DNA from: Demequina sp. TMPB413
Lineage (GTDB): Bacteria; Actinomycetota; Actinomycetes; Actinomycetales; Demequinaceae
Reading direction: 5' to 3'
Assembly (NCBI RefSeq): GCF_020447105.2
Contig: NZ_CP096184.1
Coordinates: forward strand, 372,001 to 436,000
DNA length: 64,000 bases
The position numbers and the translations under genes were made by a program. Positions within the stretch are counted from its first letter, which is position 1; each line of letters starts with the position of its first letter. This document shows, in pieces, positions 1 through 8,916 of the stretch. The notes below the pieces were generated by a model that searched no databases, was not told the origin of the DNA, and worked only from the letters and a program-made list of their open reading frames with translations.

Positions 1-1649
1 AGTTCGTCTCCAGCGACCAGCATCGGCGTGCCGGCCGATAGCAGCAGGGTGCCGAGGAGATTGCGCAGCGAGCGCCTGCGCGCCGCCAGTACCTCGGCGT
101 CGTCTGTGTCTCCCTCGACGCCGTGGTTGAACGAGCGGTTGTTGTCGGTGCCGTCCCTGTTGTGTTCGCCGTTGGCCTCGTTGTGCTTGTCGTTGTACGC
201 CGTGAGGTCGTAGGCCGTGAAGCCATCGTGGGCGGTGATGAAGTTGATCGACGCCATGGGGCCGCGCATTCCGTACGGCTCGGTGTGGCCGAACAGGTCC
301 GCGGAGCCCGCGAGACGCGTAGCGAGTTCGGGAGCCGTCGCGTGATCCCTTCCTCCCACCTTGCCGGCGCCAAATGTCAACCAATACGAGCGCACATAGT
401 CGCGGAAGCGGTCGTTCCACTCGGCCATCGGCATCGGGAAATTGCCTACTTGCCAACCGCCGAGCCCGATGTCCCAAGGCTCGGCGATGAGCTTGGCCGA
501 TCCGAGCGAAGGATCAGTCGTGAGCGCAACGAGGAACGGGTGGTCGGTAGAAAAGCCGTTCATGGTGCGGCCCAGCGTGACTGCCAGGTCAAAGCGGAAG
601 CCATCGACCCCCATCACATCGGTCCAGTACCGCAGCGAGTCGAGGGCCATCTTGATGACGGTCGGCTGCGAAAAGTCGAGCGAGTTGCCTGTGCCCGTGA
701 CGTCGTCGTAATGCTGCGGGTTCATGGGGCTGTGGCGGTAATACGCGTAGTTGTCGAGCCCCCTCCAACTCACCACGCGGTCGCCCCAGCCGCCCTCCAT
801 CGTGTGGTTGTAGACCACGTCGAGGATCACTTCGATCCCGGCGGCGTGCAGAAGATCGACCATCCCTCTGAACTCGTCACGCACCGCCTCCGCACCCGCG
901 GCGCGCGCCTCGGCCGTGGCATACGGGGCGTGCGGCGTGAAGAAGTTCATCGTCGAGTAGCCCCAGTAATTGCTGAGCCCCATGCCCTCAAGGTGAGGCT
1001 CGGAAGCGAAGGCGTGAATGGGCAATAACTCGATGGCAGTGATGCCGAGGTTGGTGAGGTGCTCAATGCTTGCGGGGTGCGCCAGCCCTGCGTACGTGCC
1101 TCGAAGTTCCTCAGGGATACCAGGCATCGTCTTGGTGAAACCCTTGACGTGAGCTTCGTACAGCACCGTGTCCTGCCAAGGCGTACGGGGCTTGGGATGG
1201 TGCAGCGGTGCCTGCGGGTCGCCCACCACCACGGACCGAGGCGTGAGCGGCGCGGTGTCGGTGCCATCACGGTTCGACCTGAGGGCGCTCGCGCCAGGCG
1301 CGGTCATCGGCGCTAGTTGTCCGTCGAGGCCGCGCCCGTACGGGTCAATCAGCAGCTTGGCGGGGTTGTAGCGGTGACCTCGCTTGGTCGCCCAAGGACC
1401 TGATGCCCTGAAGCCATAACGCTGACCTGGTTCCACTCCGGCGACGAAGCCGTGCCACACGCCGTGGTGGGGTCCATTGAGCGCGAAGCGCGTCTCTACG
1501 TCGTCAGTGAACAGGCAGAACTCCACCGCGGACGCGTGCGCGGCCGTCACCGCGACCGATACTCCTCCGTCCACCACGTGCACGCCGAGCCGGTGACGAT
1601 CGGGAGAAGGGGGGACGGGGGGCGTGTTACTCGAGGGGACAAGAGCCAT
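1..1649 (-). CDS. glgX: Glycogen debranching enzyme GlgX (3' end beyond window)
   Basis: Hydrolyses the alpha-1,6 branches left by phosphorylase during cytoplasmic glycogen breakdown. About 549 codons are visible and the frame is still open at base 1; the family is about 700 residues. An N-terminal CBM48-like part (residues ~20-110) leads into a GH13 barrel. The GH13 residues are visible: nucleophile Asp in GFRFDLA (~354), acid Glu in IAEPWD (~388) and Asp in TAHDG (~474), plus DVVYNHT (~260). The ATG at 1649 is preceded by CACAAT and 6 nt, so the mRNA is probably leaderless. Divergent from etfB. A long opposite-strand frame is only a high-GC shadow. Confidence 0.93.
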   Translation of the reverse strand, partial: MALVPSSNTPPVPPSPDRHRLGVHVVDGGVSVAVTAAHASAVEFCLFTDDVETRFALNGPHHGVWHGFVAGVEPGQRYGFRASGPWATKRGHRYNPAKLLIDPYGRGLDGQLAPMTAPGASALRSNRDGTDTAPLTPRSVVVGDPQAPLHHPKPRTPWQDTVLYEAHVKGFTKTMPGIPEELRGTYAGLAHPASIEHLTNLGITAIELLPIHAFASEPHLEGMGLSNYWGYSTMNFFTPHAPYATAEARAAGAEAVRDEFRGMVDLLHAAGIEVILDVVYNHTMEGGWGDRVVSWRGLDNYAYYRHSPMNPQHYDDVTGTGNSLDFSQPTVIKMALDSLRYWTDVMGVDGFRFDLAVTLGRTMNGFSTDHPFLVALTTDPSLGSAKLIAEPWDIGLGGWQVGNFPMPMAEWNDRFRDYVRSYWLTFGAGKVGGRDHATAPELATRLAGSADLFGHTEPYGMRGPMASINFITAHDGFTAYDLTAYNDKHNEANGEHNRDGTDNNRSFNHGVEGDTDDAEVLAARRRSLRNLLGTLLLSAGTPMLVAGDE

Positions 1650-1701
1650 AAGCCCATTGTGCAGTAGACGGCCGACGGGTGGGGCGTCGCCGTCCGCCCG
1701 A

Positions 1702-1707
1702 TAGTCT
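1702..1707 (+). promoter_or_regulatory. -10 element of etfB, leaderless
   Basis: TAGTCT followed by exactly 6 nt and the etfB ATG. This places transcription start at about the A of the start codon. The same geometry recurs at 17 other starts in the window. Confidence 0.6.
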
Positions 1708-1713
1708 TGGTCC

Positions 1714-2508
1714 ATGCGCATCGTGGTCACCGTAAAGTTTGTCCCCGACCTCCAATCGCAACGCTCCTTCACCGACGGCACCGTCACCCGCACGGCGGAC
1801 GACGGCACGATGAATGAGCTTGACGAGAACGCGGTAGAGGCAGCCCTGCAACTAAGAGAGTCTCTCCCCGAGGGCGAGGCAGAGGTCTACGCCGTCACCG
1901 TCGGCGGGTCCGACGCCGTGGCCGCCGTGCGGAAGGCCTTGCAGTTGGGAGTCGACCACGCCGTGCACGTCAGCGACGACGCCATTGCTGGCTCCGACGT
2001 GTTCGGCACCGCTCGGGTGCTGGCCGCCGCCGTGCGCGAGATCGAAAAGGACGGCCCCGTCGATCTGGTCATCACTGGCATGGCTGCGCTCGATGGGCTC
2101 ACGTCGATGCTGCCCACCGCGCTCGCAGCCGAACTCGATATCGCCCAGCTGACCCTGGCGTCGTCCCTTGCCGTGGCAGACGGAAGTGCCACGATCGAGC
2201 GACACATGCCCGATGCTCACGAGACCGTGACGGCGCCGCTTCCGGCGCTCGTGTCCGTCACCGACGAGGCGAACAAGCCTCGCTATCCCAACTTCAAACT
2301 CATCATGGCCGCGAGGAGCAAGCCCGTCACCACGTGGTCCCTGGCAGACATTGGAGTGGACCCCGTGCAAGTGGGCGCGATGGCGTCCCGCACCACCGTG
2401 CTCGAGGCGTCGCCGGTGCCGGAGCGCGAGAATCGCGTCCTGGTCACAGACAAGGGAGACGGCGGCACGCGACTTGCCGAGTTCCTCATCGAAAGGGGAC
2501 TCGCATGA
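1714..2508 (+). CDS. etfB: Electron transfer flavoprotein beta subunit
   Basis: 264 residues, normal EtfB length. It begins MRIVVTVKFVPDLQ, typical of the AMP-binding beta subunit, and carries the acidic NELDENAVEAAL segment (~37-48). With EtfA it forms a cytoplasmic FAD heterodimer that passes electrons from acyl-CoA and other dehydrogenases to the respiratory chain through an ETF dehydrogenase. The ATG lies 6 nt after a TAGTCT -10 box, so it is probably leaderless. Its stop overlaps the etfA start (ATGA), indicating coupled translation. Confidence 0.93.
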   Translation: MRIVVTVKFVPDLQSQRSFTDGTVTRTADDGTMNELDENAVEAALQLRESLPEGEAEVYAVTVGGSDAVAAVRKALQLGVDHAVHVSDDAIAGSDVFGTARVLAAAVREIEKDGPVDLVITGMAALDGLTSMLPTALAAELDIAQLTLASSLAVADGSATIERHMPDAHETVTAPLPALVSVTDEANKPRYPNFKLIMAARSKPVTTWSLADIGVDPVQVGAMASRTTVLEASPVPERENRVLVTDKGDGGTRLAEFLIERGLA

Positions 2509-3464
2509 CCGACGTGATCGTGGCGGTGCTCGTCGAGCATCGCGGAACCGAGATTGCCCAACCGACGCTCGAGGCGCTCACCTTGGCGCGAAGTCTTGGC
2601 GCCCCCGTCGCCGTGTGGATGGGCGAGCAGCCCCCTCCCGCCCAGGTGGAGCGTCTCGGCGAGTACGGCGCCGCAGAGGTGCGCGTTCTCGAAGTGGGCG
2701 AAGGAGCCCGCCATCCCGTCACAGCGGCTGCAGCCGTGGGTGCGGCCACCGCCGATGCCTCGGTGGTGCTCATGGTCTCGACGTTTGCGAACAAGGAGAT
2801 TGCGACAAGGCTCGCGCTCGCGACCGGCGCTGGAGTCGTGGTCGACGCTGCCGGTGCGGAGTTGGTCGATGGGCGGGTCGAGACGACCCAGACCGTCTTT
2901 GCCGCGACGTGGAAGGTGCGCACGCGCGTCAACGCCGACAAGGCGGTCGTGACGCTGCGCCCTAACACGACGCAGGCCGTCGCCGCCGATGCGGCCGGTG
3001 CAGCAGAAGTCGTGTCGGTCATCCCGTTGTTGCCGGAAGTACGCGAATCAGTGGTCTCGGTGACTCCAGTGGAGCGTGAGGAGGGCGTCCCGCTCTCGGA
3101 AGCCGCCGTCGTGGTCTCCGGCGGGCGCGGCACGAGCGGCGACTACACGCTGGTGCGCGAGCTTGCCGATGTGCTCGGCGGCGCGGTGGGCGCCTCGCGC
3201 GACGCGACGGACGAGGGCTGGATCAGCCACGAGCACATGGTGGGCCAGACCGGCGTGACCGTCACGCCCGCGCTGTACGTGGCATGCGGCATTTCCGGTG
3301 CGGTGCACCACCGCGGGGGCATGCAGGCCTCTGGCACCATCGTGGCCGTCAACATCGATCCAGACGCCCCGATCTTCGAGATTGCCGACTTTGGCGTGGT
3401 GGGGGATCTGAACGACGTGATTCCGCAGGCGATCGCTGGGATCAAGGCGCACCGGGACGCCTGA
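2505..3464 (+). CDS. etfA: Electron transfer flavoprotein alpha subunit
   Basis: 319 residues. The C-terminal half holds the FAD domain: the GGRGTSGDYTLV segment (~207-218), the GQTGVTVTPALYVACGISGAVHH stretch at ~247-269 (start GQTGVTV, end SGAVHH) and the closing DLNDVIPQAI. The N-terminal part (1-190) is the variable domain that packs on EtfB. The ATG at 2505 overlaps the etfB stop by 4 nt; a longer in-frame opening starting within etfB is an artefact. No acyl-CoA dehydrogenase or ETF dehydrogenase gene is adjacent, so the electron donor cannot be read from context. Confidence 0.93.
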   Translation: MTDVIVAVLVEHRGTEIAQPTLEALTLARSLGAPVAVWMGEQPPPAQVERLGEYGAAEVRVLEVGEGARHPVTAAAAVGAATADASVVLMVSTFANKEIATRLALATGAGVVVDAAGAELVDGRVETTQTVFAATWKVRTRVNADKAVVTLRPNTTQAVAADAAGAAEVVSVIPLLPEVRESVVSVTPVEREEGVPLSEAAVVVSGGRGTSGDYTLVRELADVLGGAVGASRDATDEGWISHEHMVGQTGVTVTPALYVACGISGAVHHRGGMQASGTIVAVNIDPDAPIFEIADFGVVGDLNDVIPQAIAGIKAHRDA

Positions 3465-3585
3465 CAACCTCGCGTCTCCTTTTTGTCACCGTCTCTTTGG
3501 ACACGGTTCATCCGTTCGCCGCGCGCGTCTGGGCCAGAAGGCCTAACGTGAAGGCGGAAGAACAAAATGGACAAAAGGAGTCGCC

Positions 3586-6500
3586 GTGCGCTCGAGGATT
3601 GTCGCCCCCGTCGGATTGCTGTCGCTCACCGGAGGGCTGGCGGTGGCGGTTCCCGCCACAGCCGCTCCCGCCTCAGACCTGTTCTTGTCCGAGTACGTCG
3701 AGGGCAGTTCATTCAACAAGGCCGTGGAGATCTACAACGGCACCGGCGCCGACGTTGACCTCGCGCCGTACGTCCTCACGCAATACTCGAATGGCAATAC
3801 CTCTGCGAGCGTCGCTCTCGACTTGACCGGCACCCTGGCAGCTGGGGACGTCTTTGTGGTCGCGCACTCGAGCGCCGACCCGGCAATCCTTGCGCAAGCC
3901 GATCTCACCACCGGAGCGGGCCTGTTCAACGGTGACGACGCCCTAGTGCTGAGCAATGCGGGAACGACCATCGACTCCTTCGGCCAGGTGGGCGTCGATC
4001 CCGGTGCAGAGTGGGTAGGTGGCGGCGCGAATGACACGTTGCGCCGACTCCCGAGCGTCTGTGCGGGTGACGCCGACGAGACGGATGAATTCGACGCCTC
4101 GGTCGAGTGGGAGGCGTTTGCCTCAGACACGTTTGACGGACTCGGAGCCCACACCGCGACGTGCACGGGAGATGGTGGCGATGGCGGTGACGGCGGTGAC
4201 GGTGGCGATGGCGGTGACGGTGGCACCCCGACCGTGACGCCCATCCACGACGTCCAGGGCGCTGGAGCAGCGTCGCCACTGGCCGGTGACGTTGTGACCG
4301 TCCAGGGCGTCGTCGTCGGCGATTACGAGGGTCCGAGCCCCGCCCTGCGAGGCTTCTACCTGCAGCAGGACGACGCGACCGTCGACGGCGACCCTGCCAC
4401 TTCTGAAGGCATCTTCGTCTTCAACTCCACCAATGACGATGTCGATCTTGGTGACGTTGTCGGCGTCACAGGGACGGTGGGCGAGTTCCAGGGCCAGACG
4501 CAAATCAGTTCGGTGACCGAACTCGACGTGCTCGGATCAGGAGCCGCGGTGACGGCTGCGACCGTGACGCTTCCCTTCGCGTCGGCCGACGCTGCCGAGG
4601 CTTACGAGGGCATGCTCGTCACCTTCCCACAAGACTTGTACGTCACCGAGTATTACCAGCAGGGACGTTCTGGCGAGGTCGTCTTGAGTTCTGGCGGACG
4701 GCTCCAGCAGCCGACTGCTGTCGCCGAGCCTGGCGCACCCGCGCAGGCCATTCAGGCGGCGAACAACCTCAACCGCATCACCATTGACGATGCGACCAAC
4801 GCCCAGAACGCCGACCCCGTGTTCGGCGGCGGCGGCAACCCGCTCACCGCGAGCAACCCGCTGCGCGGCGGTGACACCGTGACGGACCTCGTGGGCGTCA
4901 TGACCTACACCTGGGGCGGCTACTCCAGCTCGCCCAACGCGTACCGTGTGCGCCCTGTGGGCGACCTGAGCGACAGCGGGCTGGTGCCAGGGGGCGGCGT
5001 GCCGGTCTTCGCGTCAGCCAACCCGCGGCCCACCGAGCCGGAAGACGTCGGCGGCAGCCTCAAGGTCGCCAGTTTCAACGTGCTCAACTACTTCCTCACG
5101 CTCGACGCCTCCGGCAACCAGTGCGGACCGGTGGGCTTCGAGGATGACTGCCGCGGCGCAGAAACCGCCGAGGAGTTCGAGCGCCAGCGCACCAAGTTGC
5201 TCGAGGCACTCCAGGCGCTCGATGCTGACGTGATTGCGCTCATGGAGATGGAGAACACTCCTGGGGTGGACCCGGCGGCCGACCTCGCGGCAGGCCTCAA
5301 CGCCGCGCAGGGCATCACCGGTTGGGAATCGATCGATACCGGCGTGCTGGGCACCGACGTGATTCGGGTGGGCCTCATCTACCGCGGTGACTTGGTCCGA
5401 CCGGCGGGCGATTTCACCGTGATGGATTCCTCCGTGGACCCGCGTTTTGACGACAGCCGCAATCGGCCTTCGCTCGCCCAGACGTTTGTGCAGATGGACG
5501 GTTCCGAGCACGTCACGCTGGTGGTCAACCACCTCAAGTCGAAGGGCTCGTGCCCTGGGGACGGCTCCGCCAACGACGACGCTGGCGACGGTGCCGCGTG
5601 TTGGAACGAGACCAGGACGCAAGCAGCTGAGGCCCTTGTCGACTGGATCGATGCTGGCAATGCAGGCAATGGCGACCCCGACGTCGTCCTGATGGGAGAC
5701 CTGAACTCCTACGCCATGGAGGACCCCATCCAGGTCTTCGTCGACGCGGGTTACGCGGACCTGAGCCTGGGCGAGTACTCCTACGTGTTCGACGGACAGT
5801 GGGGATACCTCGACTACGCGCTCGCGTCACCTAGCTTGCAGCCGCAGGTCACCGGCGTGACGGAGTTCCACATCAACGCCGACGAGGTGCCGGTGCTCGA
5901 CTACAACACCAACTTCCAGACGCCGGAGCAGATCGCGGCCCTGTACGCGCCAGACATGTACAGGACATCGGACCACGATCCGATCCTGCTGGGGCTCGAC
6001 CTTGACTCCGGCGTGACCTTCGCGGTGACACCGGACGTGGTGGCCGGCGCCGAGCACTCGCTGGTTGATGTCGACGTGACGGCGACCGGTCCCGACAGCG
6101 CGCCGTGGACGGTCGAGATCATCAACGCGTTCTCGACTCAGGCAGACGACGGCATGGCTGCGGGAGACCTGCCAGGTGACGCGAGCATCGTCGACAGCGA
6201 CACTGCCCAGTTCCGCGCCGAGGAGTACGGCGGCGAGGAGCGTCTCTACGTCATGTACGTCGAGGCGGTCGGGCCCAACGGGGAGCGCGTGTTCCGCTCG
6301 CTCGAGGTGCCCGTCGAGGTCGAGCCTGCCGCTGCGCCCACCTGCTCGGTGCAGTCCTGGACCCACCAATGGTGGGGCGGGGGCTTCAAGACCACGGTGG
6401 TGGTGCGCAACCTGACCGACGAGCGGATCAACGGCTGGACGCTCGACTACAGCATGGACGAGCACGCGAAGATCTGGTTCGGTTGGAACGGCAACATGAC

Positions 6501-6660
6501 CAAGACGGGCACCGATGTCTCGGTGGACAACGTGTTCTACAACGCGACCATCTGGCCGGGCTCCGCACGGTCGTTTGGATACCTCGGCACCAGCCGAGGC
6601 GACGCCGAGCCCGTGGGGCCCTTCATGCTCAATGGTCAGCAGTGCGAGGTGATCGGCTAG
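3586..6660 (+). CDS. Secreted multidomain nuclease (lamin-tail, EEP, CBM2)
   Basis: 1,024 residues. In order: signal peptide (1-27, cut near AAPA); lamin-tail domain (~30-190); Gly-Asp linker of GGD repeats (~196-212); an OB-like segment (~215-315) as in ExeM/NucH nucleases; endonuclease/exonuclease/phosphatase domain (~489-805) with KVASFNVLNY, LMEMEN, VNHLKSKG, GDLN (~704) and SDHDP (~795); an Ig-like spacer; and a C-terminal CBM2-type module (~919-1024) with paired cysteines and the Trp pattern WTHQWW, GWTLDY, WFGWNG. The likely role is extracellular DNA degradation, possibly anchored on cellulose or chitin (inference). The GTG start has AAAGGAG 5 nt upstream. Confidence 0.88.
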   Translation: MRSRIVAPVGLLSLTGGLAVAVPATAAPASDLFLSEYVEGSSFNKAVEIYNGTGADVDLAPYVLTQYSNGNTSASVALDLTGTLAAGDVFVVAHSSADPAILAQADLTTGAGLFNGDDALVLSNAGTTIDSFGQVGVDPGAEWVGGGANDTLRRLPSVCAGDADETDEFDASVEWEAFASDTFDGLGAHTATCTGDGGDGGDGGDGGDGGDGGTPTVTPIHDVQGAGAASPLAGDVVTVQGVVVGDYEGPSPALRGFYLQQDDATVDGDPATSEGIFVFNSTNDDVDLGDVVGVTGTVGEFQGQTQISSVTELDVLGSGAAVTAATVTLPFASADAAEAYEGMLVTFPQDLYVTEYYQQGRSGEVVLSSGGRLQQPTAVAEPGAPAQAIQAANNLNRITIDDATNAQNADPVFGGGGNPLTASNPLRGGDTVTDLVGVMTYTWGGYSSSPNAYRVRPVGDLSDSGLVPGGGVPVFASANPRPTEPEDVGGSLKVASFNVLNYFLTLDASGNQCGPVGFEDDCRGAETAEEFERQRTKLLEALQALDADVIALMEMENTPGVDPAADLAAGLNAAQGITGWESIDTGVLGTDVIRVGLIYRGDLVRPAGDFTVMDSSVDPRFDDSRNRPSLAQTFVQMDGSEHVTLVVNHLKSKGSCPGDGSANDDAGDGAACWNETRTQAAEALVDWIDAGNAGNGDPDVVLMGDLNSYAMEDPIQVFVDAGYADLSLGEYSYVFDGQWGYLDYALASPSLQPQVTGVTEFHINADEVPVLDYNTNFQTPEQIAALYAPDMYRTSDHDPILLGLDLDSGVTFAVTPDVVAGAEHSLVDVDVTATGPDSAPWTVEIINAFSTQADDGMAAGDLPGDASIVDSDTAQFRAEEYGGEERLYVMYVEAVGPNGERVFRSLEVPVEVEPAAAPTCSVQSWTHQWWGGGFKTTVVVRNLTDERINGWTLDYSMDEHAKIWFGWNGNMTKTGTDVSVDNVFYNATIWPGSARSFGYLGTSRGDAEPVGPFMLNGQQCEVIG

Positions 6661-6679
6661 CGCCGCCGGGCTGCCCAGA

Positions 6680-6752
6680 CAGTGCGAACCGTCTGCGCAC
6701 GCCCCGGACAGTGCGAACCGTTTTGCGCACGCCCCGGACAGTGCGAACCGTC
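6680..6752 (+). repeat. Three tandem 29-30 bp repeats
   Basis: The 13-mer CAGTGCGAACCGT starts at 6680, 6709 and 6739, with a near-identical spacer reading GCGCACGCCCCGGA. It lies just downstream of the nuclease gene and upstream of a strong hairpin. The core differs from the 17-bp core of the 20 kb and 24 kb arrays, though the gene-end placement is similar. Confidence 0.75.
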
Positions 6753-6760
6753 TTCACGAG

Positions 6761-6807
6761 CGGCACGCCGACGCGGAGGCCCCTCCGGCCCCTGCGTCGG
6801 CGTGCCG
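6761..6807. terminator. Strong hairpin between convergent genes
   Basis: A 14-bp perfect stem (6761-6774 with 6794-6807, arm CGGCACGCCGACGC) closes a 19-nt loop. It sits between the nuclease gene (+) and the SDR gene (-), so it probably ends both. No U-tract is visible, as often in actinobacteria. Confidence 0.65.
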
Positions 6808-6863
6808 CCGATGGTTCTGGTTCGCAGTGTCGGTGGAGCTGCAGTGGCAGTGCGCGGGAGCGC

Positions 6864-7691
6864 CTACGCGGGCCGGTCGACCGACCGTGTCAGTTCCTCC
6901 CACGCGTCAACGTCGACCGTCAAGCGCTCGATCTTGGTGCGGGTGCCAGCGAGGGCGTGGACGCCCGCGATGAAGTGTAAGGGCGGTTCCGGCGCCTCGA
7001 CAAGGGCGAGCATCGCCTCCGCGAGGGCCTCTGGCGAGCCTGGCTGGCGTCCCGGGAGGTTGTTGATGCGGTCCCAGAAGGGCTCCATCACCTCCGCGTA
7101 GTCCGCCATGACGTCCTGTTTCTTCTCGCCAGAGGGGATCCACAGGGACCGCACCGGCCCCGGTTCGATCAGGGTGATCTTGATGCCAAGGTGCGACACT
7201 TCGGCGGCGAGTGCCTCCATGAAGCCGGAAACCGCGAACTTGGTGGCGCAGTAGTAGCCGAGGCCTGCAGACCCACGCACGCCTGCAATGGATGACACGG
7301 TCAGGATGTGCCCCGCGCGGCGCTCGCGGAAGTGAGGAAGGAGCGCCGTGGTGACTCGTGCCGCACCCCAGAAATTCGCCTCCATCATGGCCCGCACGTC
7401 GGCCTCGTCAGACTCCTCGATGGTGGAGAAGTAGCCGATTCCGGCGTTGTTCACCAGCACGTCGATGCGTCCCAACCGCGCCACGGCGGCCGCGATGGCC
7501 GACTCAACCGAAGCGTCGTCCGTCACGTCGAGAGGCAGTGCGATCACGTTGTCCGGATGCGCCGCAACGAGGTCGTCGAGGGTCTCAGGGCGGCGCGCGG
7601 TCGCGACGACGGTGTGCCCCGCGTGTGCGACGGCCTCCACGGCGGTGCGTCCGATGCCGGTCGAGCAGCCGGTGATGAACCAGGTGGCCAT
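6864..7691 (-). CDS. Short-chain dehydrogenase/reductase
   Basis: 275 residues, classical SDR. It shows the NAD(P) motif TGCSTGIGR (~6-14), the DVTDD acidic site, NNAGIGYFS (~82), a catalytic Ser in TVSSIAGVRG and YYCATKFAV (YxxxK, ~150). The substrate is unknown; the GxxGIGR variant and VEPGP-like loop resemble uncharacterised actinobacterial SDRs. The ATG at 7691 was chosen because AAAGGA lies about 7 nt upstream and MATWFITG begins directly at strand beta-1; an upstream in-frame ATG would add an atypical extension. Divergent from the cysteine desulfurase gene. Confidence 0.88.
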   Translation of the reverse strand: MATWFITGCSTGIGRTAVEAVAHAGHTVVATARRPETLDDLVAAHPDNVIALPLDVTDDASVESAIAAAVARLGRIDVLVNNAGIGYFSTIEESDEADVRAMMEANFWGAARVTTALLPHFRERRAGHILTVSSIAGVRGSAGLGYYCATKFAVSGFMEALAAEVSHLGIKITLIEPGPVRSLWIPSGEKKQDVMADYAEVMEPFWDRINNLPGRQPGSPEALAEAMLALVEAPEPPLHFIAGVHALAGTRTKIERLTVDVDAWEELTRSVDRPA

Positions 7692-7745
7692 GGGGGAGTC
7701 CTTTCGTCGGCAACGGACGTCACCGTACCAACTCGCATGCGCGCC

Positions 7746-7751
7746 TACCAT
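7746..7751 (+). promoter_or_regulatory. -10 element of the cysteine desulfurase gene
   Basis: TACCAT, then 6 nt, then GTG at 7758. The spacing supports a leaderless transcript and decides the start over an in-frame ATG at 7737. Confidence 0.55.
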
Positions 7752-7757
7752 GGTCGC

Positions 7758-8909
7758 GTGCGCCACTACCTTGATCATGCCGCGACGACGCCGATGCGTC
7801 CCGCCGCTCGCGAGGCATGGCTTGAGGCCTCACACGTCGTGGGCAATGCGTCGAGCCTGCATGCGTCGGGCCGCTCTGCGCGATCGCTGCTCGAGGATGC
7901 GCGCGATCGAGTCGCTGCGGCCCTCGGTGCTCACCCGACCGAGGTGATCTTCACCTCGGGGGGTACTGAGGCGAACAACCTCGCAATAAAGGGTGGCTAT
8001 TGGGCGCGGCGGGCCCTCGACGCCGACAGGGCGCGGGTGGTGACGACCGCAGTGGAACACCACTCTGCGCTAGATCCCGGGCGCTGGATCGCCGCCGAGC
8101 AAGGAGGGATCGCTGTCGAACTCCCTGTCGACGCCGACGCGCATATATCGCTCGACGCGCTTGCCGCCGAGTTAGAGATGGCAAGCACCAGTACGTGCCT
8201 GGTGTCCATCCAGTCCGTCAACAACGAAGTGGGTGCTGTGCAGCCCGTGGCCAAGGTGGTCGCGCTCGCGGCCGCCCACGGCATCCCCGTGCACTCCGAC
8301 GCCGTGCAGGCCATCGGCCACGTGCCCTTTGACTTTGCGAACAGCGGCCTGGCGACCGCAGCGGTGAGCTCTCACAAGGTGGGCGGGCCCGTGGCGGCGG
8401 GTGCGTTGCTCGCGCGCAGGGACGCCGCGCTGTCGTCGCTGACTCATGGGGGAGGGCAGGAGCGGAGAGTCCGTTCTGGCACGGTCGACGTGGCCGCCGC
8501 GTGGGCGTTCGCGGTGGCTATCGAGGAGGCAGTGGGCGGACTTGATGCCGAAGCCGCGCGGCTAGCGGCTCTGGGTGATCGGCTCGCTCACGCGATCACG
8601 GCGGCCTCCTCGGGTGCCGTCGTCCACGGTCCCAGCCACGGTGCGCCCCACATCGTTCACGCGATCATTCCTGGAGCCTCGTCCGAGGCGCTGCTGGTCG
8701 CGCTCGACCTCGCAGGCGTTGAGGTGTCGCCAGGCGCGGCCTGCACGGCCGGAGTCGTCGAGCCAAGCCACGTGGTGCTCGCGATGGGAAGGCCACCTGC
8801 CGAGGCGCTGTCAACAGTGCGCTTCTCGCTCGGATGGAACACGACAGACGCCGACGTCGACGCCGCCATCGCGGCGCTCCCTGGCGCCATCGCGCATGTG
8901 AGTCGCTAG
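7758..8909 (+). CDS. Cysteine desulfurase (NifS/IscS family)
   Basis: A PLP enzyme that takes sulfur from L-cysteine as a persulfide and passes it to acceptors. 383 residues. It has the family start YLDHAATTP, SGGTEANN (~70), the PLP lysine K207 in SSHKVGGP, and the catalytic Cys C329 in SPGAACTAG. mnmA lies 1.7 kb downstream on the same strand; desulfurases often feed MnmA in actinobacteria, so tRNA thiolation is a likely use (inference). Start chosen at GTG 7758, 6 nt after TACCAT; ATG 7737 is the alternative. Confidence 0.92.
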   Translation: MRHYLDHAATTPMRPAAREAWLEASHVVGNASSLHASGRSARSLLEDARDRVAAALGAHPTEVIFTSGGTEANNLAIKGGYWARRALDADRARVVTTAVEHHSALDPGRWIAAEQGGIAVELPVDADAHISLDALAAELEMASTSTCLVSIQSVNNEVGAVQPVAKVVALAAAHGIPVHSDAVQAIGHVPFDFANSGLATAAVSSHKVGGPVAAGALLARRDAALSSLTHGGGQERRVRSGTVDVAAAWAFAVAIEEAVGGLDAEAARLAALGDRLAHAITAASSGAVVHGPSHGAPHIVHAIIPGASSEALLVALDLAGVEVSPGAACTAGVVEPSHVVLAMGRPPAEALSTVRFSLGWNTTDADVDAAIAALPGAIAHVSR

Positions 8910-8916
8910 CGAGACC

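Noticed and set aside
123-1028. Open frame of 301 codons on the plus strand
   Set aside because: It is opposite glgX, whose catalytic motifs are clear; the product is Arg/Val/His-rich and shows no family features, as expected of a high-GC shadow.
6680-6752. CRISPR array
   Set aside because: Only three units, with the spacer as conserved as the repeat; a simple tandem repeat.
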